DNA of 64,000 nt from NCBI GenBank assembly GCA_029055435.1, contig JAIDDH010000104.1, forward strand, positions 1 through 64,000, written 5' to 3'. The notes beneath the pieces are model-generated. The model did no database searches and had not been told where the DNA came from. It saw nothing but the letters and a program-made list of their open reading frames with translations. This DNA is from Acetatifactor sp. GTDB taxonomy: Bacteria > Bacillota > Clostridia > Lachnospirales > Lachnospiraceae. Shown piece after piece: positions 11,901 to 18,902 of this stretch (positions within the stretch are counted from its first letter, which is position 1; the number at the start of each line of letters is the position of its first letter). Made by a program: the position numbers and the translations under genes.

Positions 11901-14243
11901 ACCATGGACATGAATATAATCCTCCGCATGTGTCATATAGAGCGCTGACGGAGAATTCTGTCCCACCGTATAATCCCCATAGACAGTGAGACTGTTCTTC
12001 TGCATATATAATCTTGTCTGGTTTTGGAACAAGTTTCCCTTTACAACTACATTCCCATACAGTGAAACGTCATTATTGGCAACCAGCTCCATATCTCCCT
12101 CAATGGTCACATCCTGCTTTAAGGCAGCCTTTTCACCTATAAAAACACTGCCTCCAAAGGCATTATCTCCAAAACCGGTAGTCGAGCCGATGGCAATGAA
12201 TCCCGTTACTTTTTTCGCGGTATCCTTCACCGTCCCAGATACATATACGGCATTTTTATGGTCTGCATCAGATAAAAAGACTACTCCCTCCGCGCTGGTA
12301 TTGCAAAGGTCAAGATTGGCAAGTCTGGAAGTCGAATTACTGCTTTTCCCGAAAGAGACCTTTTGGCTTTCCTCACCGGAAAGAATCAGCGTATGGCTTC
12401 CGGATGCCACAAATCCCTTGTCGGAATAAGCCGCATCTATTTCTACATCTCCCTTTATTTCCATAGTACCGGCAATCAGGTCATCTGTACTGTCAATTAT
12501 GGATGAAGAGATAAAACTGCCCTCCACACACACAGAATCTGTCTCATTTAACATCTTAAGACGGCCTGAGCTTTTACCATAAATGTAGTCTGCACCCGTC
12601 TCCTTGCGGGACTGCATATGATAATCGCCCTTTACAATGAGTTTTCCCTCATTCACCAGAATGCTGCCCGAAAGCTGTACAAGATCTCCCGTAACAGTCA
12701 GAGTATGCCCATTTAAGTCCAGTACATCCTCAATCAGAATTAAGTCGCCCTCGTAGACCTGATCCTCCTCCAGCATCCAGCCATACTCACCGGTATATTC
12801 GCCATAAGTCATCTTACAGCCATTGGTGATAAAATTATGATTGTTAAACGGCTCTTCCGAATAAACTCCTTCCACACTATGATTTGCAAGCTCTACTGTG
12901 GCAAAACACTCCCCATCCGCAACCGTAATGGTTTGCTTCTTATCCCCCGAAAATAAAACTCTGTGATTTTTAGATGCCTTGATACCTTTTTTAGCGCTGA
13001 AGTTCCCCTTCACTTCAAAAGTCCCGGCAATAAGCCAACTGTCAGCTTCTCCCCATGCATCCATACTTACATCGCCATGAATATGAATATAGTCCTCGTC
13101 GTGAGTCATCTGCAGATAAGAATAAGAGTTATTTAATACCGTATAATCTCCCTCTACCTCCAGATTTCCCTTGTTCATAATAAGCCGGCTTCTACTTTGA
13201 AGCAGATTGCCTTTTACGGTGACACTTCCAGATATATTCACATCATAATTATAATCTAGCTTCAGGTCGCCGCCTACGGTAAGAATCTGATTAAAGGTAA
13301 TCCCCTCTCCAACATAAATGCTCCCGCCAAAATAGTTTTCTGTAAATTTTACATTACTGCCTATACTGATAAAACCGGTCACACCCTGCCCGTTATCAGT
13401 AATACTTCCGGTGACATAAGGAATATCTGTGGACGTATTTCCCGCGGAAGTCATCGTCACGCTGCTTTCAAAGGATACACCCTCTCTGCTGCTGTTGCTA
13501 ATCTCGAGATTGCACAGGCGCGAATAATTTCCGCCGCTTTTTCCAAAATGCACTTTCTGCGATTCCTCACCGGAAAGGATGAGCTTATGCGACTCCGTTG
13601 CAATAAAGCCCTTTGCGGAATAAGTACTGTTGATGATAAAGTCTCCCTCTACCTCCATGATTCCCGCGGTGAGATAACCTGTACTGTCCCGATCGCTGTC
13701 GGAGATAAAGCTTCCCGTTATATGTACTATATCCTCCGCATTTGTCATCTGCAGAATACCGCTGCCCGCCCCTGCATCCTCTGACTGCACCAGATAGTCT
13801 CCCTCCACCGTCAGAGCTCCGCCGTTTACGAAGAGAACGCCCCCGGCCTGAATCAAATCGCCCTGCACCGTCAGGCTGCAGCCATTCAAATCCAGAGTTC
13901 CATCTGTCAGGACAAGGCTATCCACGATCTTGTCCTGCGTCAGTGTATAGTCCTCCGACAGTGTCCAGCTTTTCTCCGCATCAGCAGACTGCGCTGCAAA
14001 CACTGTGCCGGATTGCCTGTTCTCAGAAGGCTCGACCGGCTCCTCGGAAGCTTCATCTGCCTCCGACTCTGCATCTCCCTCAGAGACATCGATCTCCTTT
14101 GATTCTGCGGACGCCTCAGAAACATCCGACGTCTCCTGCGCCTTCACGCTCAGACAATTTTGAAAATCACTAATTGGAAGCAGCGCAATAATCAATATAG
14201 TTGCAATGATCCTTCTAAATATATCTTTTGTTTTTCTTTTCAT
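1..14243 (-). CDS. Giant secreted RHS/YD-repeat protein, C-terminus off the left edge
   Basis: The frame is open from ATG 14243 to the window edge, at least 4747 codons. I checked the phase near 12.7, 9.5, 7.2, 5.0, 2.0 and 0.1 kb and it never shifts. In order: signal peptide (residues 1-35, basic start then a hydrophobic run), an acidic linker to about 85, a beta-solenoid-like stalk of five related units of about 400 residues (to about 2070), about nine fibronectin-III/Ig-like modules (2070-3030), a PKD-like domain (3040-3120, YEWDMGNGDK), a carboxypeptidase-regulatory-like module, a domain of the type that precedes RHS cores (DPIDISRGSF near 3600), then about forty YD repeats to the edge. 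Known RHS proteins form a shell around a variable C-terminal toxin; that tip is not visible here. The role as adhesin or toxin is inferred. The upstream AAGGGA is a weak ribosome binding site. It is far longer than ordinary RHS/WapA proteins (about 1500-2500 residues). Confidence 0.93.
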   Translation of the reverse strand, partial: MKRKTKDIFRRIIATILIIALLPISDFQNCLSVKAQETSDVSEASAESKEIDVSEGDAESEADEASEEPVEPSENRQSGTVFAAQSADAEKSWTLSEDYTLTQDKIVDSLVLTDGTLDLNGCSLTVQGDLIQAGGVLFVNGGALTVEGDYLVQSEDAGAGSGILQMTNAEDIVHITGSFISDSDRDSTGYLTAGIMEVEGDFIINSTYSAKGFIATESHKLILSGEESQKVHFGKSGGNYSRLCNLEISNSSREGVSFESSVTMTSAGNTSTDIPYVTGSITDNGQGVTGFISIGSNVKFTENYFGGSIYVGEGITFNQILTVGGDLKLDYNYDVNISGSVTVKGNLLQSRSRLIMNKGNLEVEGDYTVLNNSYSYLQMTHDEDYIHIHGDVSMDAWGEADSWLIAGTFEVKGNFSAKKGIKASKNHRVLFSGDKKQTITVADGECFATVELANHSVEGVYSEEPFNNHNFITNGCKMTYGEYTGEYGWMLEEDQVYEGDLILIEDVLDLNGHTLTVTGDLVQLSGSILVNEGKLIVKGDYHMQSRKETGADYIYGKSSGRLKMLNETDSVCVEGSFISSSIIDSTDDLIAGTMEIKGDVEIDAAYSDKGFVASGSHTLILSGEESQKVSFGKSSNSTSRLANLDLCNTSAEGVVFLSDADHKNAVYVSGTVKDTAKKVTGFIAIGSTTGFGDNAFGGSVFIGEKAALKQDVTIEGDMELVANNDVSLYGNVVVKGNLFQNQTRLYMQKNSLTVYGDYTVGQNSPSALYMTHAEDYIHVHGDVTYNPYYTGQNYLSAGTFEIGGNLTSKQGIQAHNTHRFLFSGTEKQTISIASNEYFATVELANESDEGVYSETTFAKQELITNGCRITYGDLQGEYGWTLTEDSVYEGDLVLIEDTLDLNGHSLTVTGDLVQLSGTVFVNGGSLTVEGDYRIQFREGGADGKEYTYGTSSGYLKMTNAADKVCVKGSYISDSSVTGTDYLTAGTLEIQGDFLVNSTVSQKSFIATGSHTVLLSGSAKQTVQFGASSYANARLGNLEITNAGEDGVVFVSTEKTIEGKTYHENVIYISGNINDHHNHVTGVIGIGADTTFADNYFGGGININQTIKWDNELHVKGDMELIGSADLTIWGSLVVEGNLIQTSGRLYMHQGRLEVFGDYSLLNRAYSRLGMYYPEDYIHVHGNVIYKPYYGGSSYLTAGTFEIGGDFTSTTGLQASGTHKFLFSGDRLQTISIAENEYFAIVELQNHSAEGVYSAVMFNSQKVITNGCRITYGDFTGEYGWTLEEDMVYEGDLVLIEDTLDLNGHSLTVTGDLVQLSGTVFINGGTLTVEGDYRVQSRKSAAGGGESDYVYGKSSGHLQMVNTADKVCVKGSYISDSSATETDYLTAGTLEIQGDFLVNSTASQKSFIATGSHTVLLSGNAKQTVQFGASSYTNARLGNLEITNASEDGVVFVSTEKTTEGKSYHEKVIYISGNINDHHNQVTGVIGIGAETTFTDNYFGGGINIDQTIKWDKELHVKGDVELTGWLKELTIWGSLVVEGDFIQTAGRLSMHQGTLEIFGDYSVLYVKESWLGMYYPEDYIHVHGDVIYRPYNGGKGYLTAGTFEVGGNFTSTRGLQASGTHKFLFSGDGLQTVSIASNEYFATVEIANYSDQGVYFENVFQKTTLIRNGCKMRIGDLEGEYGWTLTEDEVYEGDLILLEDTLDLNGHTLTVNGDLIQTSGTVFVNGGKLNISGDYRLQTCRGEEGSYSYTESTGCLVMTNKSDYITVQGDFVLQTRESLQGQLTAGTLEVKGSFTQTGTNAYLGTEANTLIFSGDKAQTWSQEKAGTVGNVINRSTRKLTIKNDATVYGTLTDEKDTVTGDGYLSIADISQLAQGNWSGNILLTGKSVLEQTLQTGTLKINTNASLRTDGHFITADAIIADGRLEVESADISCIGDFTVLKNGSLVMQDSLGYLLVGGNFLISSQYNHSGLLTAGTLEIRGHFTQQDYTNFVASDEHTVILARKQTLSGRNFIQSVIFNSNAGTARFNKLILRKNLKNYQFKNDVYSIANEVIFEIEDETAPVPVSYIKASEVTVSTVTLTYGGSSDDAGLLGYEIYRDGKQIGVTGGTSYQDTGLEPEKTYTYTVYPFDIYRNLTTESPRCEVTTPADEEKPSAPSGAAISTRTGSSITLAWNPATDNVGVSSYGVYRDGQEIAKNISSTQYQDKNLAMNTVYRYTIVAYDTSGNVSAESNTVEAAVAVPRITEITPADYSAVGQGAVPITVKFADSGNSKGNRVKIEYLEEDEWKLLTYLTQKTYNASTLYVSYDWSPSNVQEKENYQLRITLYDADQNTDVREVEYRVDTQAPQLPEKFSAEADNGTVSLLWDASKSADCAVYKLYRKEAAADEEEQEPDYKLLARLEGRYKQTYYVDQAVTEGKTYSYALTVEDAFGNTSEFTEPVTVTVDTDKEPPKVKNITPGAGRIAQTTEISVAAEDNCRVAAVRLSYRREDVEEWTYLTEVRAADGSAVYQWDTTALADGVYVFNAVAVDGNGNESATEFTRRYEVDNTGIQKIKITDTRVISTAVQLQWEDVTETDFAYFQVEQRVGESYVKIAEVSDALGYNVTGLSPGMDYSFRVVGYDNLGNRGIESDIMTITTETDTILPVIRETYPVEGHYKDALELRLTASDNDMVAKAVFSASLDGTAYEEIAVLENTQKTQQTRFSYRYDLATLPEGMLYIKFEAYDRAGNKNALNSAGKEIVLEYQIDRTAPAKVKGLTENGTEGYVGLCWEDVADQDVESFKIYRMDGDHGIFKVIQSACTTKNYYDTSVKAGTSYTYKVSAVDAAGNEGECSKEICVSVKEDRESPVITGISPADKSTVGKNPVLKLAATDNAGLASVAVSYKKADSREEIWTQIGKVSLSGRGDLASVTWNTEELEEGSYIVRAVAYDLKGNASEIYQAAYTLDMTAPAVPKVTAATGHFEIKLQIEGGTETDFDHFEINRRVAGETNWEKVAKITDKSYIDAAVKANQVYFYQVSAYDKYGNASISEETEGFADDVDEIVPVADLPENMVGLVGMELAFDGCGSTDNVRVTRYEWDMGNGDKRTGAQFVYTYKEAGTYTVTLKVSDAAGNSAKTAMVVRIYEKTGRGIYHLTVTDEQGNPLPYAAVYVNNSLETISLKADSTGYLTFVGVVGMHRLAAYGAGYLPEETSIRLSEYEEGEGTIKLRKDSLIVGDISVRRMTLEEMAEAGVDFSDPENMHTFSFSVDLTFVEKPRKVVGLKFGQPFELKWKDGEHEPGGDGHILNIQGIPFPDNGGGKQAEEREKPKLILAYISTSESVSWLKDMYEVQLGILNAADSQFVLADAVATLNLPEDGVSLAKTVYGQKRTQSMGDIAGQQRQSVSWIVKGDKSGSYKLSADFAGTLMPFEEPVSAHFETKGSFNVTTGEGLCIYVMPETTAYVDMTYYIQYQVVNESNKPFYNFTTSIGSFEAPTSAYMMQDQETGWVLDQQFRTITVSDPSTISQSLVVQDGQKIMFETLYPGQVYYGTYKKTFEQSPDSDADPNKIYYELIDTLIETMEGENLGVEIRTHYIPGHISYVFGKIVPTPAFYGDPIDISRGSFTESVSAMTVKGATDLSVNFSYDSLLTDEAGELGYGWKHDFEYSVEENCGTISFHLSPTAYAYFVKQDALANYFEGQQTQDGAILAKGKHLSYGTYACLSAGMTDYVLVKNKNDTYTITAPSGMKFDFDSAGKLVKQTDENGKTISISHSAGKTTITEDISGKHLYLNYNDEGLMTSVTDDNGRKTSLSYDKDKNLTAVTNALGETVYYHYDNKHRITSEVGSEGTIVQNVYDGKGRVVKQTDADGNAMTLEYTAEGRNTKVTIHDMDGSTKYALVDARNQIIQNTNADGSSVRYTYDNNGNLTSQVDAQENAIFNVYDKKNRMISFTDTGNLTTDMTYDAHGNLITIRGTKDRNASYTYDSRNLMTSQTDAMGLKTAYAYDANGQLIKETIPGLGTTEYTYHKGMISSVKDYNGNVTKLAYDGMGNLIRSTDSQGNTKENTYDAIGHLLTSKDAMGNVTSYTYDYVGNLTSVTDALGNRTAFTYDKAGRLTKETYPDGTSIKYTYDVMGNCIQKSFADGTSESYTYDSVGNVTGTVLADGSEISCSYDSLGHKVSETDADGNTVQYAYYPNGNLQKVTYPDGSTEIYSYDQAWKLMELTDRSGASTHYEYDAGGNMTLQRDGLGNTWKYGYDQYGRLTSETDANGNTTKYSYDGNGNCIQKTDAAGVSAYMEYDSLNRMTKAYTKTSDGEVYSISYTYDALGKVTSSTDEMGNTTRMTYDTLGNLVSITDAAGIVTMAATYDSMGRTSTVKDALGVTTAYSYDTMGNLLQAVETLNAENSRKTTYTYDALGRATSVTDPLQGVTRAAYDRQGNVSSITDANGGVTKYQYDKMGQLTAEISPLGSKTSYTYNAAGLLTESQNARKQNTAYIYDKAGRITSMTDELGTTEYTYDANGNILTVTDAQGTITREYDALNRVTKYTDARGNTVRYGYDEIGNLIYLTYPGGEIVRCSYYKNGWLETVTDPAGKVTKYSYDARGNLTCTERSNGTKETCTYNDAGLLLTQNDTRGEEVLTAYSYTYDESGNVTAISGTETTSTKEGISVLSGVTMTYDAENRLITYNGEEIRYDADGNMIYGPVNGVMSELVYDCRNRLVSAGGVTYTYDAENNRIAMESERHKETYVVDTASSSMSRILTITDGSGTTTL
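9100..13900 (-). repeat. Tandem units of about 1.2 kb in the stalk of the giant RHS gene
   Basis: The marker LDLNGHxLTVxGDL recurs near 13880, 12700, 11530, 10330 and 9130, so the units are about 1.17-1.21 kb (about 390-402 residues); a degenerate copy continues to about 8.0 kb. Each unit has the same order: a GDY segment, a DYIHxHGD segment, a HTLILSGEESQ-like segment, then SRLCNLEISN. The two central units are nearly identical in DNA: 9847-10090 and 11053-11296 match at over 90 percent at an offset of about 1206 bases. This points to recent duplication or gene conversion, whereas the outer units are diverged. Confidence 0.85.
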
Positions 14244-14284
14244 TTTATCTTTTGTCCCTTCGTAAGCTCTTATCATCTATCAGA

Positions 14285-14313
14285 AATATAGCCTAACTAC
14301 CGCCTCTATACAA
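14285..14313 (-). promoter_or_regulatory. Candidate sigma-A promoter of the giant RHS gene
   Basis: On the minus strand there is TTGTAT (14313-14308), a 17-base spacer and TATATT (14290-14285), about 40 bases upstream of the ATG. It lies between the stop of the mini-YD gene and the start of the giant gene, so the latter could be transcribed on its own. Confidence 0.45.
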
Positions 14314-14332
14314 TCTGTACGATCCACGCGAT

Positions 14333-15106
14333 TTACACAATCTGAATCAGCCATTGCAGGATGTGCACAAAAAAGATCTGAAAGAGTGTGACAAGCAATT
14401 GGAAAAGTCCGATTGTGGCTGCCTCGGAAGCATTAGAGTTATCAGACTCTGTACCCTCCTGATCTGTCTCCCCCTGTGTGAATTCTTCCGGTTCCAAAAG
14501 CGTAAATATATCAGCCTGCTCCGCCTCTGCGGATTGGTCTGTCTTTGCATCTGTCCGGTACTCTGCCGCTTTCTTATCTATTCCAGTAATCCCAGTAATT
14601 CCGGCGTTTCCAACACTTCCAGCAGCTCCAGCGCCAAAGGGATTTCCGAAATCAAAAGGCCTGTCGGACGTACCTGTCTCTGCCTGTTCATCCGACCCGT
14701 CAGATTCATCGGACTTGTCATTTCTAATCGGCCTCCATGGTTTCACAGGAACCTCCGGCTTGTCTGGTTCTGTTGGCTTGTCTGGATTCTCAGGCTTATC
14801 CGGCTCTCCGGGCTTATCCGGCTCTTCCGGTTTGTCCGGCTCTCCAGGCTTGTCCGGTTCTTCCGGCTTGTCTGGCTCCCCAGGCTTATTCGTATGCATC
14901 GTAATTTTTACAATATTCCCATTGCTGTCATAGGAATACTCCACATAGCTGCCATCCTCATAAATTACCTTGATGACTCGATTCAAGGCGTCGTATTCAT
15001 ACTCTTCCCCATGGACAGTCTGCATCGTGCCGGGCAGATTTCCCAGAAACACAATTGCCGCGATCCCCCATATGCCTATTGTTTTCACAATTCTTTTGCA
15101 TCTCAT
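14333..15106 (-). CDS. Small secreted protein with two YD repeats, Pro-Asp-Lys repeat and hydrophobic tail
   Basis: 257 residues. A signal peptide (1-34, ending near VHGEE) is followed at once by two RHS-type repeats (YEYDALNRVIKVI and YSYDSNGNIVKITM, residues 36-70). Then comes a hexapeptide repeat of the type EPDKPG/EPDKPE (74-122), a polar acidic middle, and a strongly hydrophobic last 25-30 residues that probably sit in the membrane. There is no LPxTG motif. The start has a good ribosome binding site (AGGAGAG). It lies 89 bases upstream of the giant RHS gene in the same direction, so a joint role in surface display is plausible but not shown. It may be a reduced paralogue of an RHS protein. 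No named function is recognised. Confidence 0.85.
   Translation of the reverse strand: MRCKRIVKTIGIWGIAAIVFLGNLPGTMQTVHGEEYEYDALNRVIKVIYEDGSYVEYSYDSNGNIVKITMHTNKPGEPDKPEEPDKPGEPDKPEEPDKPGEPDKPENPDKPTEPDKPEVPVKPWRPIRNDKSDESDGSDEQAETGTSDRPFDFGNPFGAGAAGSVGNAGITGITGIDKKAAEYRTDAKTDQSAEAEQADIFTLLEPEEFTQGETDQEGTESDNSNASEAATIGLFQLLVTLFQIFFVHILQWLIQIV
14747..14890 (-). repeat. 18-base tandem repeat coding for Pro-Asp-Lys-Pro units
   Basis: About eight in-frame copies of an 18-base unit encode the hexapeptide E-P-D-K-P-(G/E/N/T). This is a typical wall-spanning spacer. The copy number could vary by slippage between strains. Confidence 0.85.
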
Positions 15107-15624
15107 AATCTTTTCTCTCCTGTATTTTACGATATTTATCGCGTTTTTATCTTATGTTTGTATTTTGTATTTATACCTTGCGCCATTTTACAACATCTGT
15201 TATTTGTACTTATTTCTTATCAAAAATATTGATTTTTATTGCTCATACTTACTATTAGTTCTTATTATTTCTACTTATCATTCAATCTTGTCATCACCTC
15301 GCATCACTCGTTTTTATTGTTTGTACATGGTATTTCTATATGTCATTATGGATTATAATATTTATGCGAAAAAAATTGTGCCAGTATATCCAGAAGAGTA
15401 GCCGAAATAAAGCCACAGTACCCTTCTCTGCACTGTGGCAATTGTATAATATTGTATTTTGTTTTACAAGGCATTCTCGCTCCATTCTAAAATTCATAAA
15501 ATAGAGTTTTCCAAATTCAATTATTTTCCCCGTTATCTAGAATGCCATTACAAATATCGTGGAATATTATATACTGAATTTTAGTTGTTGTTAATTATAC
15601 TATTGATTGCAAAGGGGTTCACTC
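15107..15624. other. AT-rich divergent intergenic region with a hairpin and inverted octamers
   Basis: This stretch separates the mini-YD gene (minus) from the XRE regulator (plus) and contains no convincing gene. A perfect 8-base stem, gccacagt/actgtggc, lies at 15412-15419 and 15432-15439. An inverted octamer pair, ggcattct (15470-15477) and agaatgcc (15539-15546), flanks the leader of the regulator and could be its operator. TATACT near 15594 is a possible -10 box for the regulator. All of these are weak calls. Confidence 0.4.
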
Positions 15625-15990
15625 ATGGAGTTTGGAAATATTATCTCTGCCCTTCGCGCTGAGAAGGGTATCTACCAAAAGGAGCTTGCCGACTATCTGA
15701 ATGTTTCCATCGGCACGGTCTCCAACTATGAGCAGGGCATCCACAGTCCTGATCTGGACACGCTCTGCAGGCTGGCAGATTATTATGAAGTTTCTATCGA
15801 TTATCTGCTGGGCCGCACGGATATCCGTTCTCCCATTGAAAGCTGGAATCGCCCTTTAACTGAAAATTATACGATTGCTGATCTGCTGAACACCACACTC
15901 CGGTTAGATCGCGCCAGCGCGCGTTCTCTGGTAGAATATCTGGATTTGCTCAGGCTTAAGCAGACACATCGCGAAACCTTTGACAGTTAA
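15625..15990 (+). CDS. XRE-family HTH transcriptional regulator
   Basis: 121 residues. The N-terminal 65 residues form a Cro/C1-type helix-turn-helix ([20 protein letters not shown]) followed by the usual [19 protein letters not shown] extension. The rest is a short helical tail of unknown role. The ATG at 15625 is chosen because AAAGGGG lies seven bases before it; an upstream in-frame TTG at 15607 would put that ribosome binding site inside the gene. It is divergent from the mini-YD/RHS pair, so it could control them, and it converges on ugd with a 4-base overlap of the coding ends. Targets are not visible. Confidence 0.9.
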   Translation: MEFGNIISALRAEKGIYQKELADYLNVSIGTVSNYEQGIHSPDLDTLCRLADYYEVSIDYLLGRTDIRSPIESWNRPLTENYTIADLLNTTLRLDRASARSLVEYLDLLRLKQTHRETFDS

Positions 15991-17243
15991 TCTCTCTGAA
16001 AGATATCTCTTGTGTAAACCTTATCCCGCACATCATCTAAGCAGGCATCATAGCGGTTTGCTATGATTGCATTGCAAATGCTCTTAAATTCCCCAACATC
16101 ATTCACCACCCGGCTTCCAAAAAATGTACTGCCGTTTTCAAGCGAGGGCTCATACACGACCACTGTTGCGCCTTTGGCCTTGACTCTCTTCATAATTCCC
16201 TGAATACTGCTCTGGCGGAAATTGTCAGAGTTGGACTTCATGGTGAGACGGTACACGCCGATTACCACATTTTTCTCCTTGTGCTCATCCCATTCCCGAC
16301 CGCCTTGATAATCATAATATCCGGCCATCTGCAGCACCCTGTCGGCGATGAAATCCTTTCTCGTCCTGTTGGACTCCACAATGGCCTCAATCAGATTTTC
16401 CGGCACATCCTGATAATTTGCCAGAAGCTGCTTGGTGTCCTTGGGCAGACAATAACCTCCATATCCAAAGGAAGGATTATTGTAATAAGAGCCGATTCGG
16501 GGGTCAAGACACACGCCGTTGATGATTGCCTGAGTGTCCAGTCCTTTGATCTCGGCGTAGGTATCCAGCTCATTAAAATAGCTGACACGCAGAGCCAGAT
16601 AAGTGTTGGCAAAGAGCTTCACCGCTTCCGCCTCCGTAAAGCCCATGAACAGCGTGTCGATATTCTCCTTGACCGCACCTTCCTGCAAAAGTGCAGCAAA
16701 GGTGTGGGCAGCCTTTACAAGATCTTCGTTCTCCAAGTCGGTTCCCACAATGATCCGGCTGGGATAAAGATTGTCATAAAGCGCTCTGGACTCCCGCAAA
16801 AACTCTGGGCTGAACAGAATCCTGTCCGTGTGATATTTCTCCCGCACAATCTTCGTATATCCCACGGGAATCGTGGACTTGATGACCATCACAGCCTCGG
16901 GATTGCACTGCAGCACCAGCTCAATCACTGCCTCCACCGCGGAGGTGTCAAAAAAGTTCTTCTTGCTGTCATAGTTAGTAGGCGCGGCAATCACCACAAA
17001 ATCCGCATCCTGGTATGCCGACTGTGCATCCAGCGTGGCCGTCAGCCGCAGTGGCCTCTCTGCCAGGAATTCCTCCAGCTCCTTATCGCGGATGGGGGAC
17101 TTGCGCTGATTGACAAGCTCCACCTTCTCGGGAATGATGTCAACAGCCGTCACCTCGTGATGCTGAGACAGCAGTGTAGCGATGGACAGTCCCACATAAC
17201 CGGTACCTGCCACTGCAATTTTAATGTCCTCAAACTTTCTCAT
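15987..17243 (-). CDS. ugd: UDP-glucose 6-dehydrogenase
   Basis: 418 residues; oxidises UDP-glucose to UDP-glucuronate with two NAD+ in the cytoplasm. It has the Rossmann motif GTGYVG (13-18), the KSTIPVGYT and SPEFLRES segments, and the catalytic cysteine in [10 protein letters not shown] (about C265). It closely resembles the short E. coli-type Ugd over its whole length. It is the last gene of the minus-strand polysaccharide operon. Its start overlaps the stop of the amidohydrolase gene (ATGATATGA), with AGAGGG upstream. Together with the epimerase at 21084 it supplies UDP-GlcA and UDP-GalA. I see no clear terminator before the convergent XRE gene. Confidence 0.94.
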   Translation of the reverse strand: MRKFEDIKIAVAGTGYVGLSIATLLSQHHEVTAVDIIPEKVELVNQRKSPIRDKELEEFLAERPLRLTATLDAQSAYQDADFVVIAAPTNYDSKKNFFDTSAVEAVIELVLQCNPEAVMVIKSTIPVGYTKIVREKYHTDRILFSPEFLRESRALYDNLYPSRIIVGTDLENEDLVKAAHTFAALLQEGAVKENIDTLFMGFTEAEAVKLFANTYLALRVSYFNELDTYAEIKGLDTQAIINGVCLDPRIGSYYNNPSFGYGGYCLPKDTKQLLANYQDVPENLIEAIVESNRTRKDFIADRVLQMAGYYDYQGGREWDEHKEKNVVIGVYRLTMKSNSDNFRQSSIQGIMKRVKAKGATVVVYEPSLENGSTFFGSRVVNDVGEFKSICNAIIANRYDACLDDVRDKVYTRDIFQRD

Positions 17244-18859
17244 ATCATTTCCCTCTTTCTCGAAATTGTCTCTCCATCCTTTATGGTTTCCAAAACCTTT
17301 ATGTCTCTGATTTCCATGGGGTCTGTCTCCAGCGGCGACCGATCCAGTATCACCAGATCAGCCCTTTTCCCTTTGGCAATGCTGCCTTTTTGATCTTCCT
17401 CAAAATACTGATACGCTCCGTTTATTGTGATGGCCTTCAGCGCCTCGTAAACTGAGATTGCCTGATCTTCGCCGATTTTGCTGCCGCCCCGGCTGATCCG
17501 GTTCACGGCGCACCAGACCGAGTGCAGCATATCGGGCCTGGTCACGGGCGTATCCTGATGAAAATTTATCATCACGCCCCGGTCAAGCGCATCCTTTGCC
17601 GGGCTGATATGATTTCCCCGCTGCGGACCGAAATTTTTGATATGAATGTCGCCCCAATACCAGACATGTCCGATAAATATTGAGGCAATCATATGGAGCT
17701 TTGCCATTCTGTCCAACTGATCGTTCCGAACAGTCTGGCAGTGTATCATCACCGGCCGGAGTCCGTCTTTGCCGGTTTTATCAGCTTTCTCATATGCCCG
17801 GATAAACTGTTCAGACGCGGCATCTCCGTTGCAATGCGCCAGAAGCTGTCTGCTCTCCGACACTGCCTGTCCGACATACGCCTGAACCTCCTCGTCCTTC
17901 ATCCAAGGATATCCGCAATAATCCGGCTCATCTCCCAGATAGGGCTCTGACATCCAGGCCGATCTCCCCTGGGGAGAGCCGTCCAGAACCAGCTTATAGC
18001 CGCCGATTTTGAACCCGTTTACATACTGCTTATATGCTTCTCCATACTTTTGCATCAGCTCCGCGCCGCCTGAGGACATCAGCGGATAGGCCACCACGTC
18101 CAGCTTCAGGGCTTTCGATGCGCTCATGTTCAAAAGAGCATTGATATCGCTCTCCGTGGGAGCTCCGTCCTGTACGGTGGTAATACCGTTATCAATATAA
18201 ACCTCCTGCATTTTCCACAGCATTTTTTCATAATCGATGTTTACTCTTGGCAGTATAGCCCGTTGGAGAAGATTCATACCAGCCTCCTCCACATATCCGC
18301 TGGGCTCTCCGCCGTCCAGTCTGCCGATTACCCCACCTTCGGGATTCGGCGTAGTCTCATCGATTCCCGCCAATCTCAGCGCCGCCGAATTGGCACAGGC
18401 GAGATGAGCGGAGATATGCAGAATAAATATGGGAATTGTGCTGCTGACAACATCCAGCACCCTTTTATCCGGCTGCATGCCTTCCCGAAGAAAATTGTGG
18501 TCATAGCCAAAACCCAGAATCACATCTTTGTCCGTAATATGATTTTCGCCAATATAAGCTCTCAGAACCGCAATGATATCCTCAAAGGACTCACAGGCGG
18601 ACAAATCAGCCCACGACGCCATCTGCCCGTTCATCACAAAATGACTGTGCGCGTCGATAAAGGAAGGCATGAGACATTTTCCCTTCAGATCGCATTTTAC
18701 TGCCTCGTCCCCCGCAAACTCCAGCACTTCCTCCAGACTTCCCACGGCGGCAATCAGACCGTCTCTCACCAAAACCGCCTCGGGAGCTTCCGCCAGCTCC
18801 TCCTCCGCGCTCTCTTTCTCCATCGTGATAATTCTGCCATTGTAAAATATCCGCTCCAT
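17240..18859 (-). CDS. YtcJ-like metal-dependent amidohydrolase (Amidohydrolase_3)
   Basis: 539 residues. The early IDAHSHF puts the metal-binding HxH at H71/H73. Later features fit the family: an IHCQT segment and a C-terminal [13 protein letters not shown] strand. The family hydrolyses N-acyl or N-formyl amides; the substrate here cannot be told. It starts with a strong AGGAGG site, overlaps ugd by 4 bases and follows the GltS-like gene by 43 bases. Such an enzyme is unusual in a polysaccharide operon. It could release an amine or amino acid that the operon's ligases then use, which is inference only. Confidence 0.88.
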   Translation of the reverse strand: MERIFYNGRIITMEKESAEEELAEAPEAVLVRDGLIAAVGSLEEVLEFAGDEAVKCDLKGKCLMPSFIDAHSHFVMNGQMASWADLSACESFEDIIAVLRAYIGENHITDKDVILGFGYDHNFLREGMQPDKRVLDVVSSTIPIFILHISAHLACANSAALRLAGIDETTPNPEGGVIGRLDGGEPSGYVEEAGMNLLQRAILPRVNIDYEKMLWKMQEVYIDNGITTVQDGAPTESDINALLNMSASKALKLDVVAYPLMSSGGAELMQKYGEAYKQYVNGFKIGGYKLVLDGSPQGRSAWMSEPYLGDEPDYCGYPWMKDEEVQAYVGQAVSESRQLLAHCNGDAASEQFIRAYEKADKTGKDGLRPVMIHCQTVRNDQLDRMAKLHMIASIFIGHVWYWGDIHIKNFGPQRGNHISPAKDALDRGVMINFHQDTPVTRPDMLHSVWCAVNRISRGGSKIGEDQAISVYEALKAITINGAYQYFEEDQKGSIAKGKRADLVILDRSPLETDPMEIRDIKVLETIKDGETISRKREMI

Positions 18860-18902
18860 GCAGTTCCTCCTGTCCTGCGTCTAATCCGGTGTATTTCTAA
18901 AT

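Noticed and set aside
14354..15232. Plus-strand frames of 292 and 151 codons, one with Ser-Gly-Leu repeats
   Set aside because: They are readings of the opposite strand of the Pro-Asp-Lys repeat; the minus frame has a signal peptide and YD repeats.
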